Source: Acidobacteriota bacterium (GTDB lineage: Bacteria; Acidobacteriota; Vicinamibacteria; Vicinamibacterales; 2-12-FULL-66-21). From it: DNA of 50,497 bases. The notes beneath the pieces were generated by a model, which was not told the DNA's origin, ran no database searches, and was given only the letters and a program-made list of their open reading frames with translations. The stretch's first letter is position 1. Each line of letters begins with the position of its first letter. Both the position numbers and the translations under genes were made by a program. The DNA is taken from assembly GCA_003222675.1 (NCBI GenBank), contig QHWT01000050.1, forward strand, positions 1-50,497. Direction: 5' to 3'. Below are positions 39,163 through 48,435 of the stretch, piece after piece.

Positions 39163-41285
39163 CGGGCGGGCGCGATGTGCCTCAGGAGCACCGTGGACCA
39201 GGCCTGCACGTTGATCTTCTCTCCGGCTTTCAGCTCGCGGCCGCTGTCGTCGCACGTGACGTGATCGGCTTCCTCGTTCGTGTCGAGGACGATCGTCCAG
39301 CGCTCTCCCCACTTCGCCTCGGGCATCGCGAACTCGAGCGGCTGGTCATGGCCGTTGAACATCACATAGAAGCTGTCGTCCACGACACGCTTTCCACGCT
39401 CGTCCACCGTCGCGATCGCCTGCCCGTTGAGGAACACGCCAAGGGACTTCGCAAACCCTGCCTGCCAGTCCTCGTCCGACATTTCCGTGCCCCCCGGCGT
39501 GAACCAGCCGATGTCGGCGACCTTGCCGCCGCGAATGGGGCGTCCCTGGAACCACCGGCGGCGGCAGAAGACGGCATGCTCGGATCGAAGCCGGATCAAA
39601 TCGCACGTGAACCCGAGCAGCTTTTCGTCGGCGTGTTCCCAGTCGTACCAGGAGATCTCATCGTCCTGGCAATAGGCATTGTTGTTGCCGCGCTGCGTGC
39701 GGCCGATCTCGTCGCCGCCGCCGAGCATCGGCACACCTTGCGAGAGGAACAAGGTCGTGAGGAAGTTGCGCATCTGCCGGGCGCGCAGCGCAATCACGGC
39801 CGGATTGTCCGTGTCCCCCTCAGCCCCGCAATTCCAGGATCGGTTGTGGCTCTCGCCGTCGCGGTTCTCCTCGCGGTTTGCCTCGTTGTGCTTCTCGTTG
39901 TACGACACGAGATCCCGCAGCGTGAATCCGTCGTGCGCGGTGATGAAGTTCACGCTGGCGTGCGGGCGGCGCGCGGTTTCCTGGTAGAGATCCGAACTGC
40001 CGGTGAAGCGTGAGCTGAACTCTGCGAGCGTCTGATCCGTCCCGCGCCAGAAATCGCGCACGCAGTCGCGGTACTTCCCGTTCCACTCCGACCAGAGCGG
40101 TGGAAAATTTCCGACCTGGTATCCGCCTTCGCCGACGTCCCACGGCTCCGCAATCAGCTTCACCTGACTGACCACGGGATCCTGCTGAATGAGATCGAAG
40201 AACGACGACAGCCGGTCGACATCGTGCAGTTCGCGCGCGAGCGTCGCGGCAAGATCGAAGCGGAACCCATCGACGTGCATGTCGAGCACCCAGTACCTCA
40301 GGCTGTCCATGATCAGCTGCAGGACATGCGGGTTCATCATGTTGAGCGTGTTGCCCGTCCCGGTATAGTCCATGTAGAACTTGCGGTTGTCCGCTACCGC
40401 GCGGTAGTACGCTGCATTGTCGATTCCCCTGAACGACAGCATCGGCCCCATGTGATTGCCTTCGGCCGTGTGGTTGTAGACCACATCGAGGATCACTTCG
40501 ATGCCCGCCTTGTGGAGCGTCTTCACCAGGTGCTTGAATTCCTGCACCTGCTTTCCCGCGGTGCCGCACGACGCGTACTCGTTGTGCGGCGCGAGATAGC
40601 CGATCGAGTTGTAGCCCCAGTAGTTCCGCAGCCCGCGATCGTGCAGCGTGGAATCCTGCACGAACTGGTGAACGGGCAGCAGTTCGATCGCCGTGATGCC
40701 CAGCTTCTTGAGGTATTCAATCGACGACTTGTGCCCGAGTCCGGCGTAGGTGCCGCGAATGTTCTCGGGCACGCCAGGGTGACGCTTCGTGAAGCCCTTC
40801 ACGTGCGTCTCATACACGATCGTCTTGTGCCATGGCGTGTGCGGCCGGCGGTCGCCTACCCAATCGAACTCCGCGTCGACGACAACCGACTTCGGCATGA
40901 ACGGCGCACTGTCGGTGTCGTTCTTGGAGTTCTCGGGATTGTCGAAGTGATACGGAAACATCGCCTCGTTCCATTTCCACTCGCCCTCAATCGCTTTCGC
41001 ATACGGATCGAGCAGCAGCTTCGACGGGTTGCACCGCTGGCCCTGGTCGGGATCCCATGGCCCGTGCACGCGATAACCGTAGCGCTGGCCTGGCTTCACG
41101 CCCGGAAGGTACGCGTGCCAGCAGAGCGCCGTCACTTCGGGCAGATCGATGGCCGTCTGCTTTCCGTGCTCATCGAACAGGCAGAGCTCAACGCGCTCAG
41201 CGACTTCCGAGAACAGGGAAAAGTTCGTTCCAAACACATCGTAGGTGGCGCCGAGTGGGTACGGTTGGCCGGGCCAGATTTCCAT
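39159..41285 (-). CDS. glgX: Glycogen debranching enzyme
   Basis: A 708-residue GH13 isoamylase-type enzyme. An N-terminal CBM48-like domain (GTNFSLFSEVAERVELCLFD) precedes the barrel. DVVYNHTAEGNH, the nucleophile in VDGFRFDLAATLAR, the acid in KLIAEPWDVGEGGY and NFITAHDGFTLRD are the catalytic regions. It cuts alpha-1,6 branches of limit dextrin. ATG 41285 (MEIWPGQPYPLGATYD) has AAGGAC about 13 bases upstream. It overlaps malQ by four bases, so both form one operon. Confidence 0.95.
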   Translation of the reverse strand: MEIWPGQPYPLGATYDVFGTNFSLFSEVAERVELCLFDEHGKQTAIDLPEVTALCWHAYLPGVKPGQRYGYRVHGPWDPDQGQRCNPSKLLLDPYAKAIEGEWKWNEAMFPYHFDNPENSKNDTDSAPFMPKSVVVDAEFDWVGDRRPHTPWHKTIVYETHVKGFTKRHPGVPENIRGTYAGLGHKSSIEYLKKLGITAIELLPVHQFVQDSTLHDRGLRNYWGYNSIGYLAPHNEYASCGTAGKQVQEFKHLVKTLHKAGIEVILDVVYNHTAEGNHMGPMLSFRGIDNAAYYRAVADNRKFYMDYTGTGNTLNMMNPHVLQLIMDSLRYWVLDMHVDGFRFDLAATLARELHDVDRLSSFFDLIQQDPVVSQVKLIAEPWDVGEGGYQVGNFPPLWSEWNGKYRDCVRDFWRGTDQTLAEFSSRFTGSSDLYQETARRPHASVNFITAHDGFTLRDLVSYNEKHNEANREENRDGESHNRSWNCGAEGDTDNPAVIALRARQMRNFLTTLFLSQGVPMLGGGDEIGRTQRGNNNAYCQDDEISWYDWEHADEKLLGFTCDLIRLRSEHAVFCRRRWFQGRPIRGGKVADIGWFTPGGTEMSDEDWQAGFAKSLGVFLNGQAIATVDERGKRVVDDSFYVMFNGHDQPLEFAMPEAKWGERWTIVLDTNEEADHVTCDDSGRELKAGEKINVQAWSTVLLRHIAPAR

Positions 41286-41311
41286 TCGCGTCTCGTCCTT
41301 CCCGCCTTTGC

Positions 41312-41330
41312 GCCTCGCGCGTCGCGAGGC
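41312..41330. repeat. Palindrome in the glgX/ggt divergent gap
   Basis: GCCTCGCG-CGT-CGCGAGGC has perfect 8-bp arms, followed by CTTCGCGCCGCTTCGGCGAGGC. This looks like a dispersed palindromic repeat. It lies in the leader of glgX; the rest of the 180-bp gap shows no gene. Confidence 0.5.
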
Positions 41331-41464
41331 AGGCCGCCTTCGCGCCGCTTCGGCGAGGCAAGCTGTTACTGTCGCGCTTGAACGAGCAAGTCCCATGCCG
41401 CGGAGCGCGTGACGCTGCCGTTGAGCCCCGAATCGTGTAAGCTGCCCCTTCTGGAGAATCGAAC

Positions 41465-43189
41465 ATGATCCGACGCATGACCGCACTCGTCGCTCTTCTT
41501 CTGCTGGTCGTGCCGATCTCTGCCGCGCCGCTTCGGGACGAGGCGGTCTCATCGAGAGACGGGCTTGTCGTCTGTACGTCGGCGCCGGCGTGCGACGCGG
41601 GAACTGGCATCCTCGCGCGCGGCGGCAACGCCGTGGACGCGGCGGTCGCAACCGCGTTCGCCCTCGCCGTCACGCATCCGAGCGCCGGAAACCTCGGCGG
41701 CGGCGGTTTCATGCTGGTGCGCACGCCGAATGGCGATGCAACCACGTTCGATTACCGCGAGAAGGCGCCGCTGAAAGCGACGCGGACGATGTACCTGCGC
41801 GACGGACAGATTGATATCTCGCTGACCAACGCGGGGTATCTCGCGCCAGGCGTGCCGGGCACCGTGCGTGGTCTCGCGCTCGCGCACAAACGCTTCGGCA
41901 AGCTCCCGTGGAAAGAACTCGTGATGCCCGCGGTGCAGCTTGCCGAGGAAGGATTCGTTCTCTCCGACGCGCTGTCGAAGAGTCTCAACAAGCAGCTTTC
42001 CGGTGCGATGGGCCGCTTTCCCACATCTGTGGAGGCCTATGGCAAGCCAGGCGGCGGCAGGTGGGCGAGCGGCGATCGGATCGTGTTGAAAGAGCTCGGC
42101 AAAACGCTGCGCGCGATCGCGACGAACGGACCCGACGTCTTCTACAAGGGCTGGATTGCGGACCGCATCGCGGAGGACGCGGCGGCAAACGGCGGGCTGA
42201 TCACCAAGGACGATCTTGCGAAGTACGAGGCGAAGGAGCGCACACCGATCCGTGGCCAGTTTCGAGGCTTTGACATCATCACCATGCCGCCCCCGAGCTC
42301 GGGCGGCGTCGCACTGATTGAGATGCTGAACATCCTCGAGCCCTTCGATCTGAAGTCGAAGGGGCGCAACACCGCCGAGTCGATGCACCTTCAGATCGAA
42401 GCAATGCGTCGCGCGTACCTCGATCGCGCGCGGTTCCTGGGCGATCCGGATTTCGTGCATGTGCCGATCGCCGACCTCATCTCGAAGGAGCACGCCCGCA
42501 CGCTCTCGGGATCGATCGATCCGCTCAAGGCGACGAACAGCGTGGAGCTGGGGAAGGATATCGTCACGGTGACGGCGCAGGAACCGGACGAAACGACGCA
42601 CTTCTCTGTGATCGATCGCAACGGCACGGCCGTGTCGAACACCTATACTCTCGAGGGCGGTTTCGGATCGCGTGTCGTGGTGAAGGGCGCCGGATTCCTG
42701 TTGAACAATGAGATGGGTGATTTCAATAAGAACCCGGGGGTCACTGACCTCACCGGCAACATCGGCACGCCCGCGAACCTCATCGATCCGGGTAAGCGCA
42801 TGCTCAGCTCGATGACGCCGGTCATCGTGGCGAAGAACGGCCGGGTCGTCCTGATCACCGGATCGCCCGGCGGACGCACGATCATCAACACGGTGCTCTC
42901 GGTCGTCCTCGGCGTCACGGAATTCGGCCTCGGCGTGCGCGATGCAGTCGATGCGCCACGGATGCATCACCAGTGGCTCCCCGACGCCGTCACCATCGAA
43001 CGGGACGGCACGACTGAGGAGGTGGTGCAGAAGCTGCGGGCGATGGGACACACCGTGAACGTCGCCGGCACGCAGGGGGACGCGAACTCGATCGAGGTGG
43101 ACGAGGGAGGCAGGGCCACGGGCGCCGCCGACCGGCGCAGCCCTGACGGCAAGACGTCGATCCCTCGCGGCTTGACTTCGCGGCGGTGA
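41465..43189 (+). CDS. ggt: Gamma-glutamyltranspeptidase
   Basis: A 574-residue Ntn-hydrolase exported by a signal peptide (ALVALLLLVVPISAAP). It self-cleaves before Thr377 in DETTHFSVIDRNG, the new N-terminal nucleophile. GNLGGGGFMLVR, PPPSSGGVALIEML and ITGSPGGRTIINTV are family blocks. It hydrolyses glutathione or transfers gamma-glutamyl groups in the periplasm. GGAG lies eight bases before ATG 41465. The his promoter seems to lie inside its last 20 bp. Confidence 0.94.
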   Translation: MIRRMTALVALLLLVVPISAAPLRDEAVSSRDGLVVCTSAPACDAGTGILARGGNAVDAAVATAFALAVTHPSAGNLGGGGFMLVRTPNGDATTFDYREKAPLKATRTMYLRDGQIDISLTNAGYLAPGVPGTVRGLALAHKRFGKLPWKELVMPAVQLAEEGFVLSDALSKSLNKQLSGAMGRFPTSVEAYGKPGGGRWASGDRIVLKELGKTLRAIATNGPDVFYKGWIADRIAEDAAANGGLITKDDLAKYEAKERTPIRGQFRGFDIITMPPPSSGGVALIEMLNILEPFDLKSKGRNTAESMHLQIEAMRRAYLDRARFLGDPDFVHVPIADLISKEHARTLSGSIDPLKATNSVELGKDIVTVTAQEPDETTHFSVIDRNGTAVSNTYTLEGGFGSRVVVKGAGFLLNNEMGDFNKNPGVTDLTGNIGTPANLIDPGKRMLSSMTPVIVAKNGRVVLITGSPGGRTIINTVLSVVLGVTEFGLGVRDAVDAPRMHHQWLPDAVTIERDGTTEEVVQKLRAMGHTVNVAGTQGDANSIEVDEGGRATGAADRRSPDGKTSIPRGLTSRR

Positions 43190-43201
43190 AGCAGCTACGC
43201 T
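43172..43201 (+). promoter_or_regulatory. Probable his operon promoter
   Basis: -35 TTGACT (43172-43177), an 18-base spacer, and -10 TACGCT (43196-43201). It overlaps the end of ggt. RNA would start near 43208, only five bases before the leader-peptide ATG. The -10 is weak, so confidence is moderate. Confidence 0.45.
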
Positions 43202-43212
43202 CGAACCTTCAA

Positions 43213-43287
43213 ATGTTTTCGTTGACGCACCATCATTGCCGGCACCACCATTCCTGTCCCGGCGGGCCGGTCGATCTGCGCCACTGA
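43213..43287 (+). CDS. hisL: Histidine operon leader peptide
   Basis: A 24-residue open frame starting MFSLTHHHCRHHHSC and ending VDLRH, then TGA at 43285-43287. Seven of 24 codons are His, six of them within eight codons (43228-43251). It lies between ggt and the his genes, right before a strong terminator. That is the layout of his attenuators: when charged tRNA-His is scarce the ribosome stalls on the His codons and transcription continues. No clear Shine-Dalgarno is visible; the predicted RNA start is five bases upstream, so translation may be leaderless. The gene is too short for standard calling. Confidence 0.85.
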   Translation: MFSLTHHHCRHHHSCPGGPVDLRH

Positions 43288-43317
43288 CCATCGACAAGAG
43301 CAGCACGACTTCACCAG

Positions 43318-43348
43318 GCCCCGCCGGCAGCGCCGAGCGGGGCTTTTT
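43318..43348 (+). terminator. his attenuator terminator
   Basis: GCCCCGC-CGGC-AGC-GCCG-A-GCGGGGC followed by TTTTT gives an 11-bp stem with one bulged A. Its 5' arm (43317-43327) can instead pair with CCGGCGGGCC at 43259-43268 inside the leader peptide (ten pairs, one bulge). That alternative would be an antiterminator, available when the ribosome stalls on the His codons. Confidence 0.85.
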
Positions 43349-43352
43349 ATTT

Positions 43353-43442
43353 GAGGCCACGGAGGGATGGGTCGACAGAGAGTTTTTAACTAAGAGGCCA
43401 CAGACAACAACAAAATGAAGTCTCCGTGACCTCAGTGGCCTC
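43353..43442. repeat. Inverted repeat between the attenuator and hisI
   Basis: GAGGCCAC (43353-43360) pairs with GTGGCCTC (43435-43442), and CACGGAG (43358-43364) with CTCCGTG (43422-43428). A third related word, AGAGGCCACAGA, lies inside. No gene is visible in it. Confidence 0.6.
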
Positions 43443-43459
43443 TGAGTACCAGGACTCCC

Positions 43460-43798
43460 GTGGCCTTTCAATGGACGCTTATGGACTTCTCAAAGCTCGG
43501 AGGTCTGGTTCCGGCGGTCATTCAGGATCGTTACTCGCACGAAGTGCTGATGGTCGGCTTCATGAACCAGGAGGCGCTCGATCGGACGCGCGAGACTGGT
43601 TACGTGACGTTCTTCAGCCGCACGCGGAATGCGCTCTGGACCAAGGGGGAGACATCCGGCAACCGTCTGCAGGTCGCGGAGATGCTCGTCGATTGCGACG
43701 AGGACACGATCCTCGTGAAGGTCACGCGCCTCGGTGACGGCAACGTCTGCCACACAGGTCAGCGCAGCTGCTTCCACCGCACGCTGAACGAGAGATGA
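43460..43798 (+). CDS. hisI: Phosphoribosyl-AMP cyclohydrolase
   Basis: A 112-residue metal enzyme, third step of histidine synthesis. [29 protein letters not shown] and the zinc Cys sites ([13 protein letters not shown], then [12 protein letters not shown]) are intact. It is mono-functional; no HisE (pyrophosphohydrolase) domain is attached and none is elsewhere in the cluster. GTG 43460 has AGGA seven bases upstream; ATG 43481 is the alternative. It is the first structural gene of the operon. Confidence 0.92.
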   Translation: MAFQWTLMDFSKLGGLVPAVIQDRYSHEVLMVGFMNQEALDRTRETGYVTFFSRTRNALWTKGETSGNRLQVAEMLVDCDEDTILVKVTRLGDGNVCHTGQRSCFHRTLNER

Positions 43799-44685
43799 CG
43801 ACCAGGCTGAAGCTGGGTATACCGAAGGGCTCGCTGCAGGACGCGACGATCCAGTTGTTCGCGCGCGCGGGCTTCAATATCTACGCCAGCCCGCGCTCGT
43901 ACTTTCCGAGCATCGACGATCCGGAGATCGAATGCATGTTGATCCGCGCGCAGGAGATGGCGCGCTACGTCGCGGATGGCGTGCTCGATGCGGGGCTGAC
44001 GGGGCTCGACTGGATCGCCGAGCACGAGGCGGCGAACGCGGGCCCGCGGGTCGTCGCGCTCGCCGATCTGGTCTACGCGAAACAGAGCTTCGGGAAGGTC
44101 CGCTGGGTGCTCGCCGTGCCCGAAGATTCACGGTACCGATCGCCACAGGATCTCCAAGGCGGAACCGTCGCGACGGAGCTGGTGCGCGCGACGCAAGCGT
44201 ACTTCGCAAAGCTGGGGATCAACGTCAACGTCGAGTTCTCGTGGGGCGCCACCGAAGTGAAGCCGCCGGTGCTCGCCGACGCGATCGTCGAGGTCACCGA
44301 GACGGGCTCGTCGCTCCGCGCCAACCGGTTACGCATTATCGATACGGTGCTCGAATCCAACACGCAGCTGATCGCGAACGCGGCCGCGCTGTCGGACACG
44401 TGGAAACGCACGAAGGTCGAGAACGTAGCGCTCCTGTTGAAGGCAGCGATCGAAGCGCAGGGGCGCGTTGGAATCATGCTGAATGTCCGGCGGGCGGATC
44501 TCGATGGCGTGCTCGCGCTCCTGCCGGCGCTCCAGCGGCCGACCATCTCGCCGCTCAGCGACACCGACTGGGTCGCCCTGAACACGATCATCGAGGAGCG
44601 GACCGTCCGCGATCTCATCCCGCGCCTCAAGGCCGCGCGCGCGCAGGGGATCGTTGAGTATCCGCTGAACAAGATTGTGATGTAG
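43795..44685 (+). CDS. hisG: ATP phosphoribosyltransferase, long form
   Basis: A 296-residue enzyme for the first histidine step. [21 protein letters not shown] opens it; [11 protein letters not shown] and [17 protein letters not shown] follow. The roughly 75-residue C-terminal domain ([19 protein letters not shown]) is the histidine-binding regulatory module, so HisZ is not needed and feedback inhibition is expected. ATG 43795 overlaps hisI (ATGA). Confidence 0.95.
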   Translation: MTTRLKLGIPKGSLQDATIQLFARAGFNIYASPRSYFPSIDDPEIECMLIRAQEMARYVADGVLDAGLTGLDWIAEHEAANAGPRVVALADLVYAKQSFGKVRWVLAVPEDSRYRSPQDLQGGTVATELVRATQAYFAKLGINVNVEFSWGATEVKPPVLADAIVEVTETGSSLRANRLRIIDTVLESNTQLIANAAALSDTWKRTKVENVALLLKAAIEAQGRVGIMLNVRRADLDGVLALLPALQRPTISPLSDTDWVALNTIIEERTVRDLIPRLKAARAQGIVEYPLNKIVM

Positions 44686-44713
44686 CCGGAGGTCGGAACG
44701 GAGGACGGAGGTC

Positions 44714-44883
44714 GGTTCACGGTTCACGGTTCACGGTTCACGGTTCACGGTTCACGGTTCATGGTTCATGGTTCATGGTTCGGTTCACGGTTCATGGTTC
44801 GAGGGTTCGGAGTTCAGCTGGTAGCTGGAAGCTGATAGCTGGTAGCTGGTAGCTGGTAGCTGGTAGCTGGTAGCTGGTAGCTG
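44714..44883. repeat. Two heptamer arrays between hisG and hisD
   Basis: GGTTCAC/GGTTCAT repeats about twelve times (44714-44800, slightly broken). GTAGCTG and variants repeat nine times (44821-44883). The second array ends nine bases before the hisD start. There are no spacers, so this is not CRISPR. No gene or ribosome site is visible in this 206-bp gap. Confidence 0.95.
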
Positions 44884-44891
44884 ACGCATAC

Positions 44892-46130
44892 ATGATTCGC
44901 ATCATCGAAGCTTCCGATCGACGGCGTGTCGCGGCGCTGCTGGACCGGGCGCCGCGGCGCGATGCGGCGATCGAGCGCCGCGTAGCGCGGATCGTCGATC
45001 GCGTGCGGCGCGGCGGGGATCGCGCGCTGCTCGCCTATGCCCGGACGCTCGATCGCCTGGACGGCGACATCGAGGTCACCCGCGGCGAGATGGAGGCGCA
45101 GGCCGCCACCGTGCGCCGCGAGATCCGTGAAGCGATCCGCATGGCGGCGCGGCATATCCGTCACGTGGCGCGCCTGCAGGTGCCGCGCGCATGGTCGACG
45201 AGCCCGGTGAACGGCGTCACCATCGAGCAGCGCGTGCTGCCGCTCGACCGGGTCGGCTGCTACGTGCCTGGCGGCCGGTACCCGCTGCCCTCGTCGCTGC
45301 TCATGACGGCGATTCCCGCGCGCGTGGCCGGCGTCCCCGAGGTCGTCGCGGTCTGTCCGAGGCCGGACGCGACCGTGATGGTGGCGGCGCTCGAAGCGGG
45401 CGTCAGCCGATTGCTGCGCGTTGGCGGCGCGCACGCCATTGCCGCACTGGCATTCGGCACGCGCACGATTGCCCGCGTCGACAAGATCGTCGGCCCCGGC
45501 AACGCGTATGTCGCGAGCGCCAAGGCGCTCGTATCGTCGACCTGCGCGATTGATTTTTTCGCTGGCCCCAGCGAAATCCTGATCGTGTCCGAGACGGGCC
45601 GTCCGGATTGGATCGCAGCAGACCTCCTCGCGCAGGCTGAACACGATCCGAACGCACGCGCGATTCTCATGACCCCGAATCGGCGGCTCGCGCGCGACAC
45701 GGAAGCTGCCGTGCGCCGGCAGATGCCGGCAGAAGGGCCCGCTCGCCAGGCGATTGCGGCAAACGGCGCGGTCATCGTGACCAAGACGCTGGACGAAGCC
45801 ATCGCGCTCAGCGAGCGCATGGCGCCGGAGCATCTCGTCTGCGATTCAGCCGCGGCGGCGACGCGTCTGCGCCGCGCCGGCACCGTGTTCGTCGGACGAT
45901 ACAGCGCGCAGGCAGCCGGCGACTACATCACTGGCTCGAACCACGTGCTCCCGACGTCTGGCGCCGCCCGCGCACGCGGAGGTCTCAGCGCGGCAGATTT
46001 CGTGCGCGTGTCGACGGTCCAGCGCGTGACGGCTGAGGGCATCAGGCGCGTCGGGCCGGCGGCCATCGCGCTGGCGAACGCAGAAGGATTGCGAGCGCAC
46101 GCCGCGTCGCTGCGGGTGAGGCTGACCTGA
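44892..46130 (+). CDS. hisD: Histidinol dehydrogenase
   Basis: A 412-residue zinc enzyme that oxidises histidinol to histidine in two steps. GCYVPGGRYPLPSSLLMTAIPA, VGPGNAYVASAKALV, AIDFFAGPSEILIVSE and AQAEHDPNARAILM (metal and catalytic His/Glu) are intact. ATG 44892 is immediately behind a heptamer array with no Shine-Dalgarno, unlike the coupled genes on both sides. Confidence 0.96.
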   Translation: MIRIIEASDRRRVAALLDRAPRRDAAIERRVARIVDRVRRGGDRALLAYARTLDRLDGDIEVTRGEMEAQAATVRREIREAIRMAARHIRHVARLQVPRAWSTSPVNGVTIEQRVLPLDRVGCYVPGGRYPLPSSLLMTAIPARVAGVPEVVAVCPRPDATVMVAALEAGVSRLLRVGGAHAIAALAFGTRTIARVDKIVGPGNAYVASAKALVSSTCAIDFFAGPSEILIVSETGRPDWIAADLLAQAEHDPNARAILMTPNRRLARDTEAAVRRQMPAEGPARQAIAANGAVIVTKTLDEAIALSERMAPEHLVCDSAAAATRLRRAGTVFVGRYSAQAAGDYITGSNHVLPTSGAARARGGLSAADFVRVSTVQRVTAEGIRRVGPAAIALANAEGLRAHAASLRVRLT

Positions 46131-47179
46131 TGAGCGGCGAATATCAGAGGCCGGCGGCAGCCGGCGGCGGTCTTCGACTGCATCTGAACGAGAACACCGC
46201 GGGTTGCTCTCCGGCGGTGCTCGAGACGCTGCGCGCGATGACGCGCGTCGACGTGGCGTTCTATCCGGACTACGACGCGGCGCAGCACGCTGTGGCCACG
46301 CATTTCGATGTCGAGCCGGACGCCGTCCTCCTGACGAACGGGCTGGACGAAGGGATCCTCGCAGTCACCGCCGCCGCCTTCCGCGATCGATCCCGCGGCG
46401 TGCCGGACGCGGTCGGCGTCCTGCCGGCGTTCGACATGTACGAGGTCTGCACCGAGGCGCTCGGTGGGCGCCTCATCACCGTGCCGCTCGGTGCGAGGTT
46501 CGAGTTTTCGTTCCATGAAATCGCGCGGGCGCGCACGCCAGCCACGCGGATCGTGTTCCTGACGAATCCTCACAACCCGACCGGCCAGATCCTGCCGCTC
46601 GACCCGCTTCGAAATCTCGTGCGCGATCTTGCGCCGGTGATCCTGTTCGTCGACGAAGCGTACGCAGACTTTTCAGGCGAAACACTCCTCGATCGCGGCA
46701 CGCTCGATCGCTATCGCAATCTCGTCATCGGACGCACGTTCGCCAAGGCGTACGGCCTTGCGGCTCTGCGCGCCGGAGCGCTCATCGCACATCCTGACAC
46801 GCTGGCGCCCATCCGGCGCATCGTGCCGCCCTACAGCCTCAACGCATGGGCGGCGGCAGCGCTGCCCGTCGCACTCAACGACCGCGCGTATCGCGATTGG
46901 TACATCGCCCAGGCGGCCGAGTCGCGGGACCTGCTGACGAAGGAGTGCGTTCGGCTCGGGCTGCGCACCTGGCCGAGCGCCGCCAACTTCATGCTCGTCC
47001 ATGTCGGTGAAAAGGCGCCGGCGCTGACGGCCGCGCTCGCAGCTCGGGGCATTTACGTCCGCGATCGATCGTCGGAGGCCGGCTGCCAGGGCTGCATTCG
47101 CATCACGACGGGGGTCGTCGAGCATACCCGACAGCTGATAGCCGCGCTCGAGGAGGAACTGTGCGCAAAGCCTCGCTGA
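46130..47179 (+). CDS. hisC: Histidinol-phosphate aminotransferase
   Basis: A 349-residue class I/II PLP aminotransferase. [40 protein letters not shown] and the PLP-lysine block [16 protein letters not shown] are present. It turns imidazole-acetol phosphate into histidinol phosphate. Stop and start overlap with hisD (TGATG). Confidence 0.94.
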   Translation: MSGEYQRPAAAGGGLRLHLNENTAGCSPAVLETLRAMTRVDVAFYPDYDAAQHAVATHFDVEPDAVLLTNGLDEGILAVTAAAFRDRSRGVPDAVGVLPAFDMYEVCTEALGGRLITVPLGARFEFSFHEIARARTPATRIVFLTNPHNPTGQILPLDPLRNLVRDLAPVILFVDEAYADFSGETLLDRGTLDRYRNLVIGRTFAKAYGLAALRAGALIAHPDTLAPIRRIVPPYSLNAWAAAALPVALNDRAYRDWYIAQAAESRDLLTKECVRLGLRTWPSAANFMLVHVGEKAPALTAALAARGIYVRDRSSEAGCQGCIRITTGVVEHTRQLIAALEEELCAKPR

Positions 47180-47748
47180 AGCGCACGACTCGAGAAACGT
47201 CGATCGCCCTGAAGCTCACGATTGAAGGGCGGGGCCGCTACGACGTCAGGACGGGAATCCGCTTCTTCGATCACATGCTGGAGCTCTTCGCCCGCCACGG
47301 CGCATTCGATCTGGTGCTACGCGCCAATGGAGACCTCGACGTGGACCAGCATCACACGGTGGAGGACGTGGGCATCGCGCTCGGCGAGGCGGTCGCATCT
47401 GCGCTTGGCACGCGGCGCGGGATCCATCGGGCCGGGTATTTCGTGATGCCGATGGACGAGACGCTCGCCGTCGCCGCAATCGACCTCAGCGGCCGCCCCC
47501 ATGCCGTCGTCGATCTGAAGCTGGAGGTGCCGCGCGTCGGCGATCTTCAATCCGAACTGGTGCAGGACTTCTTCGAAGGTTTCGCGCAGGGAGCCCGTGC
47601 GAACGTGCACGTGAAGGTGCTGTACGGCCGATCGAGCCATCACCAGGTCGAGGCGATCTTCAAGGCGTTCGCGCGCGCGCTGAGGGTAGCGTGTTCACGG
47701 GATCGCCAGCTTGGAAGGATGCTCCCGTCCACGAAGGGACTGTTGTAA
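47161..47748 (+). CDS. hisB: Imidazoleglycerol-phosphate dehydratase
   Basis: A 195-residue mono-functional enzyme without the HisB phosphatase domain. The metal sites lie in [30 protein letters not shown] and [22 protein letters not shown] 47161 overlaps hisC by 19 bp. No histidinol-phosphate phosphatase is in the cluster, so that step must be encoded elsewhere. Confidence 0.95.
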   Translation: MRKASLKRTTRETSIALKLTIEGRGRYDVRTGIRFFDHMLELFARHGAFDLVLRANGDLDVDQHHTVEDVGIALGEAVASALGTRRGIHRAGYFVMPMDETLAVAAIDLSGRPHAVVDLKLEVPRVGDLQSELVQDFFEGFAQGARANVHVKVLYGRSSHHQVEAIFKAFARALRVACSRDRQLGRMLPSTKGLL

Positions 47749-47755
47749 CCGGGAC

Positions 47756-47846
47756 GCGGGACGCGGGGTGCGGGACGCGGGGTGCGGGACGCGGGGTGCG
47801 GGACGCGGGGTGCGGGGTGCGGGGTGCGGGACGCGGGACGCGGGGT
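47756..47846. repeat. Heptamer array between hisB and hisH
   Basis: Thirteen uninterrupted copies of GCGGGAC or GCGGGGT, often alternating. It begins seven bases after the hisB stop and ends shortly before the hisH ribosome site (GAGGAG). The G/C strand asymmetry is extreme. Confidence 0.95.
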
Positions 47847-47862
47847 GCGAGGAGACTACAGA

Positions 47863-48429
47863 GTGATTGCATTGATTGACTACGGCGCGGGCAATCTCAC
47901 GTCGGTGCGCAAGGCGCTCGCGGCCATCGCGGCACCCGTTGTCATCCCCGCCGCCCCCGACGCGCTGAGCGGTGTGTCTGGAATCATCATTCCGGGTGTA
48001 GGACATTACGGCGCGACGGCGGCACTGGATGATACGTGGCGGCGCGGAATCGCGCGCGCCGTCGATGCGGGCGTGCCGCTGCTCGGCATCTGCCTCGGCC
48101 TTCAATACCTCTTCGAAGGCAGCGACGAGGCTCTGCCGCATGTCGGATGGAACACCGTGGAGCTGACCCGGCGGTCGCCGCTTGTCGAAGGGATCCCGAC
48201 CGGGACCTCGTTCTACTTCACGCACTCGTACGCCGCCCCCGTCACCGATGCCTGCGTCGCCCAGACGAAGCACAGCGCCGCCTTCGCGGCCATCGTCGAA
48301 CGCGAGCGCGTCTTCGGCGCGCAGTTTCACCCCGAGAAGTCCGGCGACGCAGGCGTCCGCGTTCTGCGGAACTTCGTTGAAATCACAGGGTCACTGACCC
48401 GCCACGTCACGAGATTTACGGATCACTGA
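47863..48429 (+). CDS. hisH: Imidazole glycerol phosphate synthase, glutaminase subunit
   Basis: A 188-residue class I amidotransferase partner of HisF. IDYGAGNLTSVRKAL opens it; the nucleophile Cys is in GICLGLQYLFEGS and the His-Glu pair in QFHPEKSGD. GTG 47863 has GAGGAG about nine bases upstream; the frame upstream of it is repeat DNA. It passes ammonia to HisF. Confidence 0.95.
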   Translation: MIALIDYGAGNLTSVRKALAAIAAPVVIPAAPDALSGVSGIIIPGVGHYGATAALDDTWRRGIARAVDAGVPLLGICLGLQYLFEGSDEALPHVGWNTVELTRRSPLVEGIPTGTSFYFTHSYAAPVTDACVAQTKHSAAFAAIVERERVFGAQFHPEKSGDAGVRVLRNFVEITGSLTRHVTRFTDH

Positions 48430-48435
48430 GCTCCC

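Noticed and set aside
41549-43471. Minus-strand frame of 640 codons opposite ggt
   Set aside because: It is antisense to an intact gamma-glutamyltranspeptidase and its translation is Arg/His-rich with no family motif; a GC-rich shadow frame.
44714-44883. Possible CRISPR array
   Set aside because: The units are 7 bp and directly tandem with no spacers, and no cas genes are near. The same holds for 47756-47846.
44814-45833. Minus-strand frame with a YQLPATS repeat protein
   Set aside because: The repeat is just the GTAGCTG heptamer array read backwards, and the rest is antisense to hisD.
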